From assembly GCA_947478955.1 (NCBI GenBank), contig CANJXJ010000014.1:1-39011 (forward strand): a DNA stretch of 39,011 bases, in the 5' to 3' direction. Below, in pieces: positions 26,016 through 35,224 of the stretch. The first letter of the stretch is position 1. Each line of letters starts with the position of its first letter. Origin of the DNA: Alphaproteobacteria bacterium (GTDB taxonomy: Bacteria > Pseudomonadota > Alphaproteobacteria > Paracaedibacterales > CAITNM01). The notes beneath the pieces are model-generated. The model ran no database searches and was not told the origin of the DNA. It was given only the letters and a program-made list of their open reading frames with translations. A program made the position numbers and the translations under genes.

Positions 26016-26057
26016 GGTTACCCCAGATAACAGATTTTCGTGTTATCTGGGGTAACC
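26016..26057. terminator. Perfect 17-bp hairpin between fahA and the protease gene
   Basis: The left arm 26016-26032 and right arm 26041-26057 are exact reverse complements (GGTTACCCC...), with the loop GATTTTCG. Read on the minus strand it is followed by CTCCTTTATTATTTT, a T-rich tract, so it may terminate the protease transcript; on the plus strand it lies 8 bases after fahA with no T run. AAGGAGGT, a full anti-16S match, covers 26011-26018 with no gene behind it. Confidence 0.65.
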
Positions 26058-26109
26058 CCATAATTAAATTACACACTTTATATAGTATTTCGTTTCTACA
26101 AATACAACT

Positions 26110-27636
26110 TTATTTTGCAACCCCTAGCGTTGTATCTTTCCATGTATGATTTACTGGATCCCAGTCATAGCGCTTTGGGGTATCAAAGGCTTTTTCGTAG
26201 CGGATCATAATTTCCCGTGGGTTGCGGTCAACCTGTTTGAATGCGGATAAGCCGCTGTGTTGCCCCATGAAATCCACATACCGTAAGGTAAACATAGATT
26301 TCTTTTCAATTGCCGGAATCATCGCCTCAAGAGTTTTTAAAGAGTCTATAGGTTTTCCGTCAATTTCAATGAGTTTATAGATAATTCCGTAGTTCCAACG
26401 TCCAAAATCACTATCATCGCACCGTAAGGGAGAGGTTGCTGAAATTCCAGCAAAATAGACACCACTATCCCGGTTGCCAATGCTAACCGTTAATTGGTCA
26501 TGATGTTCAAACCAAACGGTCCCCATAAAACTAATCATTTTGTTTTCGCTGCCATGCATTAATGGCTCAGGGGCAACAGATACCTCTTTTTCTTTATCAT
26601 CACGGAATATTTTAAGCTTTAAAGGTTCTGAAGAGGTATCAATAACACGGCTAAGGTCAATTAAATTAGGGCCAATTGGCTGGCCATTAATTTCTAATAA
26701 AATATCTCCAGGCTCAAATACCGATGCTCCTTTAAAGCCACTAACGACATGTTTAACTGTTAAAAGTTTACCTTTAGCTTCAGGGAAGTTTTTACGGTAT
26801 AACTTGGCGCACTCATCTGTTACAAACCCTGCAGTTACTAACTCATCAAGGGATGAATACTGCAGTCTTGCGCCAATTCCTTTTCGAGGGGGAATTTGAT
26901 TTTTTTGTATATATGACAAAGCATCCTTAATATAAGCAATCGGTAGGCCGGTGCCTGATACAAATTTACCGCCGTACACAATTCCTACAACTTCACATTT
27001 TTCATCAAATATAGGGCTGCCACTAGCACCTCCAACGGTTAAACCAGAATAATGAAAGGATTGGTCATTAAAAGCTGTTAAGGTATCAAAAGTATTAAAT
27101 ATAGTCCCTTCTTGAGTGGAGAATTCGTCACCAGCGGCATTCCCCATCACATTCACCGCATCATTTACCTGAAGTTTTTTATCTGAAAGAATAAGCTCTT
27201 CACAGTCATCGGGGATACTTTTTGAATCAACCTCAAGGATAGCAAAGTCTAAAAATGGATCAACGTATCTTCTTCTTGCTTGGGTTTTTGACCCATTACT
27301 GAATTTTAATTCATAACTGCAAATACTAAAGCTTCCAGCTACATGGCGATTAGTAACGATTAGCCCGCGTGCTTTATCAACAATGAAGCCAGTTCCTGCC
27401 CAACTTTGGGTCTCTGGTTCTGTAGCATTAACAAAGGCTTTCACTTTCACGATAACGACACCCTTTCGCATCATGTCTAAAATATGGCGACGCTGGTTTT
27501 TTGCTGTATCGGAAGTGGGTTCAGTAATTACCTGCTTTATTGGCTGCTCTTTTTGTTCAGCATTAGTTGAGGGTGAGGGAGCCTCAGCAGCAAATAACGC
27601 ACCAAAGAGTACAAAACTAAGAATAGTAAATCGCAT
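26110..27636 (-). CDS. Exported trypsin-like serine protease with two PDZ domains (HtrA/Deg-like)
   Basis: A signal peptide of about 17 residues (ALFA-A) is followed by a Gln/Glu/Thr-rich linker, then a trypsin-like domain with the triad His98 (VTNRHVAG), Asp130 (FLDFAIL) and Ser205 (GGASGSPI, variant of GNSGGP). Two PDZ-like regions follow, about 265-355 (PGDILLEINGQPIG) and about 385-460 (LIEIDGKPIDSL). This layout resembles long Deg/Nma111-type proteins more than E. coli DegP. Its likely job is periplasmic quality control or regulated proteolysis. Length 508 aa. kdsA lies upstream on the same strand with a 79-base gap. Whether it cuts or only chaperones is not shown. Confidence 0.87.
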   Translation of the reverse strand: MRFTILSFVLFGALFAAEAPSPSTNAEQKEQPIKQVITEPTSDTAKNQRRHILDMMRKGVVIVKVKAFVNATEPETQSWAGTGFIVDKARGLIVTNRHVAGSFSICSYELKFSNGSKTQARRRYVDPFLDFAILEVDSKSIPDDCEELILSDKKLQVNDAVNVMGNAAGDEFSTQEGTIFNTFDTLTAFNDQSFHYSGLTVGGASGSPIFDEKCEVVGIVYGGKFVSGTGLPIAYIKDALSYIQKNQIPPRKGIGARLQYSSLDELVTAGFVTDECAKLYRKNFPEAKGKLLTVKHVVSGFKGASVFEPGDILLEINGQPIGPNLIDLSRVIDTSSEPLKLKIFRDDKEKEVSVAPEPLMHGSENKMISFMGTVWFEHHDQLTVSIGNRDSGVYFAGISATSPLRCDDSDFGRWNYGIIYKLIEIDGKPIDSLKTLEAMIPAIEKKSMFTLRYVDFMGQHSGLSAFKQVDRNPREIMIRYEKAFDTPKRYDWDPVNHTWKDTTLGVAK

Positions 27637-27715
27637 AAAGCACCTTTCTGTAAATTTGTTTCGTACTGTAGGTTTGTTTCATGGTAGTGGTGTTTTGTTA
27701 ATATTTGGTTAATAT

Positions 27716-28552
27716 TTATTCCAAAAATCTGGGATTATTTTTAGCAATCGCATCAAATGCTTTAAGTTCAGTTAAGACCTTTTTCATGTCAGATAGGCGA
27801 ATCATATTTGGCCCATCACTTGGAGCATTGTCTGGATCTTGGTGAGTTTCTAAAAATACCCCTGCCACACCAACAGCAACTGCGGCTCGTGCTAATATGG
27901 GGGCAAACTCACGTTTGCCACCTGTTGATGCTCCTTGTCCACCTGGCTGTTGTACCGAATGGGTAGCATCAAAAATCACTGGATAACCGGTTTGTGCCAT
28001 AATGCTTAAAGACCGCATGTCACTGACGAGTGTATTATAGCCAAAACTAGCGCCGCGTTCACAAAGCATGATATTTGAATTACCAAATGATTCCATTTTT
28101 TTGACAACATTTTGCATATCCCAAGGCGCTAAAAATTGTCCTTTTTTAATATTAACTACTTTTCCGGTTTGGGCTGCAGCCTGCAACAAATCAGTTTGGC
28201 GGCACAAAAACGCTGGGATTTGCAACACATCAACAACATTTTCAACTATCGCGCATTGTTCTGGAGAATGTACATCAGTTGTAATCGGTACATTAAATGT
28301 AGTTTTTATTTCTTCAAAAATTTTAAGGGATGCATCAATACCAAGCCCGCGTGCAGCTGCAATGCTGGTACGGTTAGCCTTATCAAAAGATGTTTTATAA
28401 ATTAGAGGAATCCCTAGGGTAGTACATAAACTTGTTAAGTTTTCAGCCATCATCATCGCGTGGTCACGGCTTTCTAAAACACAAGGGCCTGCTATCAGCA
28501 CAAAAGGATTAGCATTAGAAATAGCTATAGATTGAACAGTAATGGTTTTCAT
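27716..28552 (-). CDS. kdsA: KDO-8-phosphate synthase, metal-dependent class
   Basis: Condenses arabinose-5-phosphate and PEP to Kdo-8-phosphate for the LPS inner core, so the organism makes or recently made LPS. Conserved segments: [77 protein letters not shown] and [19 protein letters not shown]. Cys24 in AGPC is the metal-ligand cysteine of the metal-dependent class; the E. coli enzyme has asparagine there. Length 278 aa against 284. It is divergent from mlaE. Confidence 0.97.
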   Translation of the reverse strand: MKTITVQSIAISNANPFVLIAGPCVLESRDHAMMMAENLTSLCTTLGIPLIYKTSFDKANRTSIAAARGLGIDASLKIFEEIKTTFNVPITTDVHSPEQCAIVENVVDVLQIPAFLCRQTDLLQAAAQTGKVVNIKKGQFLAPWDMQNVVKKMESFGNSNIMLCERGASFGYNTLVSDMRSLSIMAQTGYPVIFDATHSVQQPGGQGASTGGKREFAPILARAAVAVGVAGVFLETHQDPDNAPSDGPNMIRLSDMKKVLTELKAFDAIAKNNPRFLE

Positions 28553-28668
28553 ATATCACTAATTATAAAAGTTTCCCCATACCATAGCGAAGACGCTTGG
28601 GTTTTGGTACCCTATTCTGTTTACTTTTTGTCGGTTATACTTTGTGTAAATTGTATATGAGACTGTTC

Positions 28669-29442
28669 ATGAATCCACTTGCTGCGGTTGGTAGACTCTT
28701 TTTAAATTTTGTGGGGTTAACGGGTAAAATTAGCCTGTTTTTTTATAATTCTGTCCGTCATGGTTTTCAGCCACCCTATTATTGGGCGCAAATTCTGAAT
28801 CAGTTTATTCAAATAGGATATTATTCTTTACCAGTAGTTGGATTGACCGCAATTTTTACTGGCATGGTGTTGGCTTTACAAAGCTATACAGGGTTTTCCA
28901 GGTTTTCTGCCGAAGGAGCAGTGGCTACGGTAGTGGTGCTATCAATTACTCGTGAATTAGGGCCAGTGTTGGCAGGCTTAATGGTAGCGGGTCGAGTGGG
29001 CGCTTCTATGGCTGCAGAAATTGGTACTATGCGCGTTACCGAACAAATTGATGCGCTGATTACGTTGTCTGCAAATCCTTTTAAATACCTAATATTTCCG
29101 CGCATTTTAGCTGGCACTATTGTATTGCCAATCTTAGTGCTTATTGCAGATATTATTGGTGTAATGGGGGGCTACCTTATTGGGGTACATGAATTAAATT
29201 TTAATGGCGGCAACTACATGCAGCAAACGCTGCGCTATTTAGAATTTTCTGATGTGCAATCAGGCCTTATAAAAGCAGCTGCATTTGGAATGCTTATTAC
29301 ATTGATGGGTTGCTACCATGGATTTAACTCTGGTCGAGGTGCCGAAGGGGTGGGGCGCGCTACCACTAATGCGGTAGTATCCGCTTCTATTTTTATTTTG
29401 TTTATGAATTACGTTCTCACCAGTATTTTATTCCAGCGGTAA
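28669..29442 (+). CDS. mlaE: MlaE-family lipid transport permease
   Basis: Inner-membrane permease of the Mla retrograde/anterograde phospholipid system that keeps the outer membrane asymmetric. Conserved parts are FTGMVLALQSYTGFSRF, SITRELGPVLAGLMVAGRVG, AAEIGTMRVTEQIDAL and the C-terminal GVGRATTNAVVSAS. I prefer ATG 28669 (MNPLAAVGRLF, 257 aa; E. coli MlaE is 260) over the longer in-frame starts at 28657 (ATG) and 28597 (TTG); GAGA precedes it. mlaF follows after 4 bases. mlaD, usually next in the operon, is absent. Confidence 0.93.
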   Translation: MNPLAAVGRLFLNFVGLTGKISLFFYNSVRHGFQPPYYWAQILNQFIQIGYYSLPVVGLTAIFTGMVLALQSYTGFSRFSAEGAVATVVVLSITRELGPVLAGLMVAGRVGASMAAEIGTMRVTEQIDALITLSANPFKYLIFPRILAGTIVLPILVLIADIIGVMGGYLIGVHELNFNGGNYMQQTLRYLEFSDVQSGLIKAAAFGMLITLMGCYHGFNSGRGAEGVGRATTNAVVSASIFILFMNYVLTSILFQR

Positions 29443-29446
29443 GTAT

Positions 29447-30208
29447 ATGTCTCAGCCAATCATTTCTGTTAAAAATCTTTATAAATCTTTTGGCGATAAC
29501 CATGTGTTACGTGGCATCAGCCTTGACTTAGGCGCCCAAGAATCTTTAGGCATTATTGGGGGGTCCGGCACGGGCAAATCAGTTTTAATTAAGTGTATTC
29601 TAGGATTAATTGAGCCTGATGAGGGCGAAATCCTAATTAACGGAGAAAATATGGTGGGCGCGCGAAGCGCTAAACGCCAACAGCTTATTCAATCATTTGG
29701 CATGCTTTTTCAAGGCGGTGCGTTGTTTGACAGTTTGCCCGTTTGGCATAACATTGCCTTTGGTCTGATTCATGGACAAAACATGGATAAGGTTAAAGCT
29801 AGAAAAATTGCTATGGAAAAACTAGAAGCAGTTGATCTTGATCTAAAAGTTGCTGATATTTTTCCTGCTGAACTTTCAGGCGGTATGCAAAAACGTGTAG
29901 CCTTAGCGCGTGCTATTGCTACGAATCCAAAAGTTATTTTTTTTGATGAACCGACTACTGGCCTAGACCCTATTGTTAGCGCCACAATTAACGACCTTAT
30001 TCGTAGGTGTGTTAAAGACATTGGTGCTAGCGCTATGACCATTACTCATGACATGCATTCCCTTCGTATTATCGCTGACCGAGTAGGGCTCCTGTTTCAA
30101 GGGGGTTTAATCTGGAATGGAACTGTTTCCGAAATGGATAAAACAAAAAATCCTTATGTAAATCAGTTCATTAACGGCCTGCCTCAAGGACCATTTACTG
30201 ATCGGTAA
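29447..30208 (+). CDS. mlaF: MlaF-family ABC ATPase
   Basis: ATPase partner of MlaE. Walker A GGSGTGKS (38-45), Q-loop FGMLFQGGALFDSL (the FQ-GALFDS stretch is characteristic of MlaF), signature LSGGMQKR (143-150), Walker B VIFFDEPTTGLDP, and the switch histidine in ITHDMHS. Length 253 aa. It is 4 bases from mlaE. The downstream gene is an unrelated secreted protein, so MlaD, MlaB and MlaC must be elsewhere or missing. The 122-base gap after it is AT-rich with no clear terminator. Confidence 0.95.
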   Translation: MSQPIISVKNLYKSFGDNHVLRGISLDLGAQESLGIIGGSGTGKSVLIKCILGLIEPDEGEILINGENMVGARSAKRQQLIQSFGMLFQGGALFDSLPVWHNIAFGLIHGQNMDKVKARKIAMEKLEAVDLDLKVADIFPAELSGGMQKRVALARAIATNPKVIFFDEPTTGLDPIVSATINDLIRRCVKDIGASAMTITHDMHSLRIIADRVGLLFQGGLIWNGTVSEMDKTKNPYVNQFINGLPQGPFTDR

Positions 30209-30330
30209 AGCGAAGAACCCTTAACTTTAATAGCAAACAAAGAAATTTATTGTTAGTTTTTACAAATTAAAACATTTTATTAATCTATTTTTATTACAAT
30301 ATGTATTGATGTGTAAAAACTAAGAAATAA

Positions 30331-31011
30331 ATGGCAAATATTAAATGTGTATTCCTTTTAGGATTGTGGATTAGCTCTATTCATTCAGTAAATGGCGCAT
30401 CCTTAAAAGGTGTCTTTGATGAAGATCATTTTATTAAGGGGCCAGCATTTCGTTGCAATCCAACAAAAAGCGCTTTTATGCTGCCGAATGCTGAAGCATA
30501 CCCATATTTTACCAGGGCTGATGCAAAAGGGCGAACCCTTGGCAGGGAAATTGGAAGGGAAAGATGTATTTCCAACCGCTGGCCTGCAAGTGTGCTGGTA
30601 ATCATTTATGATAGTTACCATCCGAAACGCGGGCGAAGTAATTATGGAAACTCTGCCTTACAAGCGCTTCGCAAAGCTTATGCCAGTAATCAATTGGTTG
30701 ATTCTTGTTATTTTATGTTGAACACAGAAACTGAATTATCTGGCTCTGCTCTTAATTCAAAAGCTTTAGCTAAAGCATTACGTAGCACAGGGCCCATATC
30801 TACAGGCTTTGGTTTTTATAACAAAATTGCGGTATGTACATTTTTGTGCCCACCACCAGAAGAAAGAACCCATATAGATTCTATGCTAAGGGACTCAGTA
30901 GTATTGGCACCAAGTGTAAAAATCTTTCCCAAAATTTTTTTGAACAAGAGTACGCAACAGTTTGACCAGCGAGTTATTAATTATTTAAATGCGTTAACAT
31001 CGCCTAGCTAA
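30331..31011 (+). CDS. Secreted protein of unknown function
   Basis: I do not recognise this 226-residue protein. Residues 1-23 are a signal peptide (LGLWISSIHSVNGA). The mature part has five cysteines (in FRCNP, RERCIS, DSCYF, VCTFLC) that could form disulfides, a strand SVLVIIYDSY, and a cysteine/proline turn CTFLCPPPEER. There are no membrane segments after the signal, so it is probably periplasmic or exported. The ATG has no strong ribosome site. It sits after mlaEF and before a broken secreted-protein gene. Confidence 0.7.
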   Translation: MANIKCVFLLGLWISSIHSVNGASLKGVFDEDHFIKGPAFRCNPTKSAFMLPNAEAYPYFTRADAKGRTLGREIGRERCISNRWPASVLVIIYDSYHPKRGRSNYGNSALQALRKAYASNQLVDSCYFMLNTETELSGSALNSKALAKALRSTGPISTGFGFYNKIAVCTFLCPPPEERTHIDSMLRDSVVLAPSVKIFPKIFLNKSTQQFDQRVINYLNALTSPS

Positions 31012-31104
31012 AGTTGTTTTAGATATTTAATCCTCTTGAAAAGAATTTAAAAAAACAAATTATAAGTCACAATACAAATTTAAAAAATTATCCTTGTGTT
31101 TACG

Positions 31105-31789
31105 ATAAAAACCAAAAAATTATATTTATTTTAACACTTTGTTTTGGTGTTGCTTCCCTTAAGGCAATGGATGCTCTGGAGAGGGGCCCCTCCCATACAA
31201 GGGCAGCACACAGTGGCCTTTCAACGGTCGGGGTTGCTGTTGAAATAGTTGACATTGATGGAAATGCAAGTGAAAAGAACGCTTGCTTGCTGCCTTAGCT
31301 ATCGGGCTCGATGAAAGTGATAGGGCCTTGTTTGCAGAATACTCTCTAGAACAATTGAGAAAATTAAGGGCGGCATTTGACTTAGTGCCTTTTATGGACT
31401 CACTAAGTAAAAGCAATTATTTTAATGGTTTTGTGAATTACCAGGGGAACGATTGGAATCGAAACGTGGCGAAGCTTTTGGGAAATGGTTTAAAAGACCG
31501 AGTGTCAGATTTATGCGAGATTCTTGGCTGGGCGACAGGCGCTCTTGATATTTTTACAACTGAAACACTTTTAATAACTGCTTCTTTAGATATAGATATG
31601 AAAGTTGCTGTTATGAAAGCGTTGTCTCCACGTCCTGCAGAATTAGCACATGCTGGTTATGTAGCAGCATTACAAAAGAGAGTTATAGAAGCTTCCTCCA
31701 TTGATAAGATAGCAGCTGTGATTGAAGAAACTAGAATAATATTTTTTGCAGCAGCTAGAGAAAAGTTTGAAAGGATGCAGACAAAATAA
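31105..31789 (+). pseudogene. Broken gene for a secreted helical protein of unknown function
   Basis: Two reading frames join into one protein. The first, open to 31294, reads a hydrophobic signal (KIIFILTLCFGVASLKA), then ...GNASEKNACLL and stops. The second runs from about 31283 to 31789 and reads LAALAIGLDESDRALFAEY... to MQTK. The switch falls in GCTTGCTTGCTG (31281-31292): a third GCTT unit, or one extra base, would fuse the frames. The 5' end is also damaged: ATA stands where an ATG is expected (31105), and the A6 run at 31114-31119 needs one more A to link it to the signal. The product would be about 228 residues, mainly helical, with no family I recognise. Read as written, only a 168-residue fragment with a TTG start could be made. 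Confidence 0.65.
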
Positions 31790-31836
31790 AAAAATAATGA
31801 TATATGGTGCATCAAAAAGTTGGATACGCTATCATT

Positions 31837-31862
31837 CCTTAAGTTTAAGTATATTCTTAAGG
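31837..31862. repeat. Short inverted repeat upstream of radA
   Basis: CCTTAAG (31837-31843) and CTTAAGG (31856-31862) are a perfect 7-base inverted pair around a 12-base AT loop, ending 34 bases before the radA start. It could be an operator or a weak hairpin. No promoter boxes fit convincingly around it. Confidence 0.4.
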
Positions 31863-31896
31863 TGCGCCATGTATCCCCTTTATGGATCATTTATTG

Positions 31897-33249
31897 ATGG
31901 CTAAAGTTGCTATCCGTTTTATATGTCAGGCATGCGGCACATCTCATAACCGTTGGAACGGTAAATGTGAAGGATGTGGTGAATGGAATACCCTTGTTGA
32001 AGAGGTCATGGAAAAAACCAGGTCGATTGTTGCCTCGGCTAATGCTCCATTACCCAACCTTTATACTATTGATGACCCTACATTGGTCGATTTAACAAAA
32101 ACTCGCTACACAACATCTTTTGGCGAATTTAACCGAGTATGCGGCGGTGGCATTGTGCCTGGATCTGTGATTTTGGTTGGTGGAGATCCAGGAATTGGTA
32201 AATCTACCTTAATGCTACAAATTGCTTGTGATGTATCGGGTCATACTCCTTGTTTATATTTATCGGGGGAAGAATCGGTACAGCAACTACAAATGCGCTC
32301 TAAACGTGTTGGAGTTAAAGCCGAACATTTACAAATTGGCAGCTGTACAAGCCTTGAAGAGATTCAAAACCTAATTGCTCGTCATAAAGATACTAAGCTT
32401 TTAGTCGTTGATTCTATCCAAACAATCAGCTCCGATGCTTTAGAAGCCGCTGCAGGTTCTGTAAGCCAGGTGCGCGCATGCTCTCAAAGCCTAATCCAGA
32501 TGGCTAAAAAGCAAGGAATTTCCGTAATTCTAGTTGGTCATGTTACCAAAGAAGGCACTATTGCTGGACCTCGGGTGTTAGAGCATATGGTCGATACGGT
32601 ATTGTACTTCGAAGGGGAACGCCACTATGATTTTCGCATTTTAAGGGCAGTTAAAAACCGGTTTGGGGCAACCAATGAAATTGGGTTGTTTTCAATGGAA
32701 CAACATGGGCTTGCTGAGGTTACTAATCCATCAGCACTTTTCCTATCTGATCGCCCTCAAGGCATAAGTGGTACAGCGGTTTTTGCCGGGATTGAAGGCA
32801 CCCGCCCGGTCTTGTGTGAAATCCAAGCCTTGGTTTCTAAAAGCTATTTAAGTATGCCTAGGCGTACAACAGTTGGCTGGGATTCTGCCAGATTATCAAT
32901 GATATTGGCCGTACTTGAAAGCCGTGCAGGATTTACCTTTGGCAATATGGATGTTTATCTAAACATTGTAGGCGGTTTAAAGGTTACGGAACCGGCCGCT
33001 GATTTAGCAGTAGCTGCAGCACTTATTTCGGCGCTTATTAATAAGCCAATTAACCCATCTTTTGTATTCTTTGGAGAAGTTGGATTGGGTGGAGAAATAC
33101 GCCCTGTTCATCAAACCGATGCTAGGCTTCGGGAAGCTGAAAAACTAGGGTTCATGAAAGCCCTATGTGCGCAGAAAAAATCTATTGAAGCGACTTTGCC
33201 CATTACACGCCTAGAACAGTTAAAAGATTTGTCCAGGCAGTTAAGTTAG
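31897..33249 (+). CDS. radA: DNA repair protein RadA
   Basis: RecA-like ATPase that processes recombination intermediates and branch migration. An N-terminal C4 zinc finger (CQACG, Cys10/13; CEGCGEW, Cys24/27), Walker A GGDPGIGKST (95-104), the RadA-specific KNRFG motif (253-257), and a C-terminal Lon-protease-like domain (about 290-450, FFGEVGLGGEIRPV). I chose ATG 31897 (MAKVAIRFICQACG), which matches the usual MAK start and gives 450 aa; the in-frame ATG at 31882 would add five residues. It converges with atm1, 18 bases apart. Confidence 0.96.
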   Translation: MAKVAIRFICQACGTSHNRWNGKCEGCGEWNTLVEEVMEKTRSIVASANAPLPNLYTIDDPTLVDLTKTRYTTSFGEFNRVCGGGIVPGSVILVGGDPGIGKSTLMLQIACDVSGHTPCLYLSGEESVQQLQMRSKRVGVKAEHLQIGSCTSLEEIQNLIARHKDTKLLVVDSIQTISSDALEAAAGSVSQVRACSQSLIQMAKKQGISVILVGHVTKEGTIAGPRVLEHMVDTVLYFEGERHYDFRILRAVKNRFGATNEIGLFSMEQHGLAEVTNPSALFLSDRPQGISGTAVFAGIEGTRPVLCEIQALVSKSYLSMPRRTTVGWDSARLSMILAVLESRAGFTFGNMDVYLNIVGGLKVTEPAADLAVAAALISALINKPINPSFVFFGEVGLGGEIRPVHQTDARLREAEKLGFMKALCAQKKSIEATLPITRLEQLKDLSRQLS

Positions 33250-33267
33250 AAATATTTCTATTTTTGA

Positions 33268-35031
33268 TTACAACGTAATTAGTTCTTCGTTTATTTGTTG
33301 GTTCCATAACTTTGCATACAATTCATTTCGTTGTAGCAATTCAAGATGAGTGCCTGATTCAGCAATCACGCCTTGGTCTAGAACAAAGATTATATTGGCG
33401 TCAACAATGGTGCTAAGCCTGTGGGCAATAATAATGGTGGTTTGATGTTTGGATATTTTTTGTAAGCTTTCTTGAATGCGCTTTTCAGTGGTGCTATCAA
33501 GGGCTGAGGTTGCTTCATCAAAAATAAAAATCTTTGGTTTCTTGAGCAACATTCGCGCAATTGCTACCCGCTGTTTTTCACCGCCTGATAGCTTTAGTCC
33601 TCGTTCGCCAACTTTGGTATCAAATCCTTCGGGAAGAGAAAGTATAAAATTATCTAGTTCAGCACTGTGGGCTGCTTTTTGAATTTTATCAAAGGTAGCT
33701 TGTGGAGCACCATAAGCAATGTTGTAACCAAGAGTGTCGTTGAACAACACAGTATCTTGGGGGACCATTCCCAAAATTTCCCTAATACTATTTTGAGTTA
33801 CTGTTTTAATGTCTTGGCCATCAATCAGAATTTTGCCATTGCAAGGATCATAAAACCTAAATAACAACCGTGATAAGGTTGATTTTCCAGCACCTGTTGC
33901 GCCCACGAACGCTGCTGTTTCGCCTGGCTGTATTTCAAAACTGATATCTTTGAGAATTTGTCGGTCAGTACCATAGTTAAAGCATACATTTTCAAAGACA
34001 ACTTTTCCGGTTTTATAAACCAAGGGTTTTGCATTTGGTATATCTTTAATGTCAGACTCTTCATTAAGCAATTCAAACATTTCCCCAAGGTTTACAATTC
34101 CTTGTTTAATTTCCCTGTAGGCAAAACCTAAATTAAATAAGGGCATGACCAATTGCAAAGAAAAAGCGAATAATGCAGCCACATCACCTGGGGTAATGGC
34201 ACCAATAGCTGCACGCTTAATGGCAAAGGCCAGCATTCCACCTAGGCCTATGGAAAAGATAATCGCTTGGCCAGCGTTTAAGAAGTTAAGAGATCCCCTG
34301 AGTTTTCGTGAGGTTTTTTCATAAATTGCTTGTATATCATCAAAACGCTTAACTTCAAATTGCTCATTGCCAAAATATTTTACGGTTTCAAAATTGAGCA
34401 GGCTATCAATTGCGCGGGTTTGGGCGGTGTTATCATAAGCATTCATTTCTTTGACAATTTTTAAACGCCGGGTGGAAACATTAATGGTAAATACTACGTA
34501 TGTTATCATGGTTGCCATCATAATGATGCTGCACCAGGGGCTGTACCAGATCCATAATAGAACCGATAGAAATATAGTCTCAATGATGCTTGGAAGAATG
34601 GTCATCATTAAAAAGTGACTAATGGCTTCTAAAGATTTTGTGGCGCGTTCAATAATACGGCTGAGTCCGCCAGTCTGTCGGTTCAAATGAAACTTCAGGC
34701 TTAAACTGTGCAGGTGGTTAAACACAGTAACTGATATTTCACGGAACACCCGTTGGGTTACTATATTGAAGGTGTAATCACGTAGTTCGTTAAAAGTTTG
34801 TGCCAGTATGCGCACCACTACAAATGCAATTAAAATGGTCGCGGGAAAGATAGCAGGGGTTTTTTCTAGGTGGTCAATTAAATATTTAAATGTAATTGGT
34901 CCGCATAACACAAACATGCGACCGATCAACAAAAATGAAAGAGCAGCTATAACATATGCTTTAGCCTTTGCCATATTTTTTGGCCATAAATAGCCACCAA
35001 GTTTTTTAAGTGTCAGAGTTTTTGGGTTCAC
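33268..35031 (-). CDS. atm1: Atm1-family ABC exporter
   Basis: A half-transporter with fused membrane and ATPase domains, related to mitochondrial ATM1/ABCB7 and bacterial Atm1, which export glutathione-linked sulfur or metal compounds. The membrane domain (about 25-310) carries the ATM1 signatures FHLNRQTGGLSRIIERAT and RAIDSLLNFETVKYFGNE. The ATPase has Walker A GATGAGKST (377-385), signature LSGGEKQR (481-488) and FDEATSALD. Length 587 aa, normal for the family. The start MNPKTLTLKKLGGYLWP is acceptable. It is divergent from dnaJ across a 193-base AT-rich gap that shows no gene. Confidence 0.92.
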   Translation of the reverse strand: MNPKTLTLKKLGGYLWPKNMAKAKAYVIAALSFLLIGRMFVLCGPITFKYLIDHLEKTPAIFPATILIAFVVVRILAQTFNELRDYTFNIVTQRVFREISVTVFNHLHSLSLKFHLNRQTGGLSRIIERATKSLEAISHFLMMTILPSIIETIFLSVLLWIWYSPWCSIIMMATMITYVVFTINVSTRRLKIVKEMNAYDNTAQTRAIDSLLNFETVKYFGNEQFEVKRFDDIQAIYEKTSRKLRGSLNFLNAGQAIIFSIGLGGMLAFAIKRAAIGAITPGDVAALFAFSLQLVMPLFNLGFAYREIKQGIVNLGEMFELLNEESDIKDIPNAKPLVYKTGKVVFENVCFNYGTDRQILKDISFEIQPGETAAFVGATGAGKSTLSRLLFRFYDPCNGKILIDGQDIKTVTQNSIREILGMVPQDTVLFNDTLGYNIAYGAPQATFDKIQKAAHSAELDNFILSLPEGFDTKVGERGLKLSGGEKQRVAIARMLLKKPKIFIFDEATSALDSTTEKRIQESLQKISKHQTTIIIAHRLSTIVDANIIFVLDQGVIAESGTHLELLQRNELYAKLWNQQINEELITL

Positions 35032-35170
35032 TTAATTTCTATCCGTTTCAGCTATGCAGTATATATCCTGTTCTTAGACAGTAGCGCATATATTTTAGTA
35101 AAACACTTAGATAAAGTAGGCTGCCGGTTTTTCTGCTATTTATCAAAAATAATTTCTAAAAACAATCACC

Positions 35171-35199
35171 TTCATTTTTTGCACGTTTTTGATTATTAT
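35171..35199 (+). promoter_or_regulatory. Possible promoter of dnaJ
   Basis: TATTAT (35194-35199) matches five of six -10 bases, with TTCATT (35171-35176) 17 bases upstream as a weak -35. No heat-shock (sigma-32) boxes are evident. AGGAGA at 35211-35216 is the ribosome site. Confidence 0.25.
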
Positions 35200-35224
35200 A
35201 GTCAATCGATAGGAGAATAGATTC

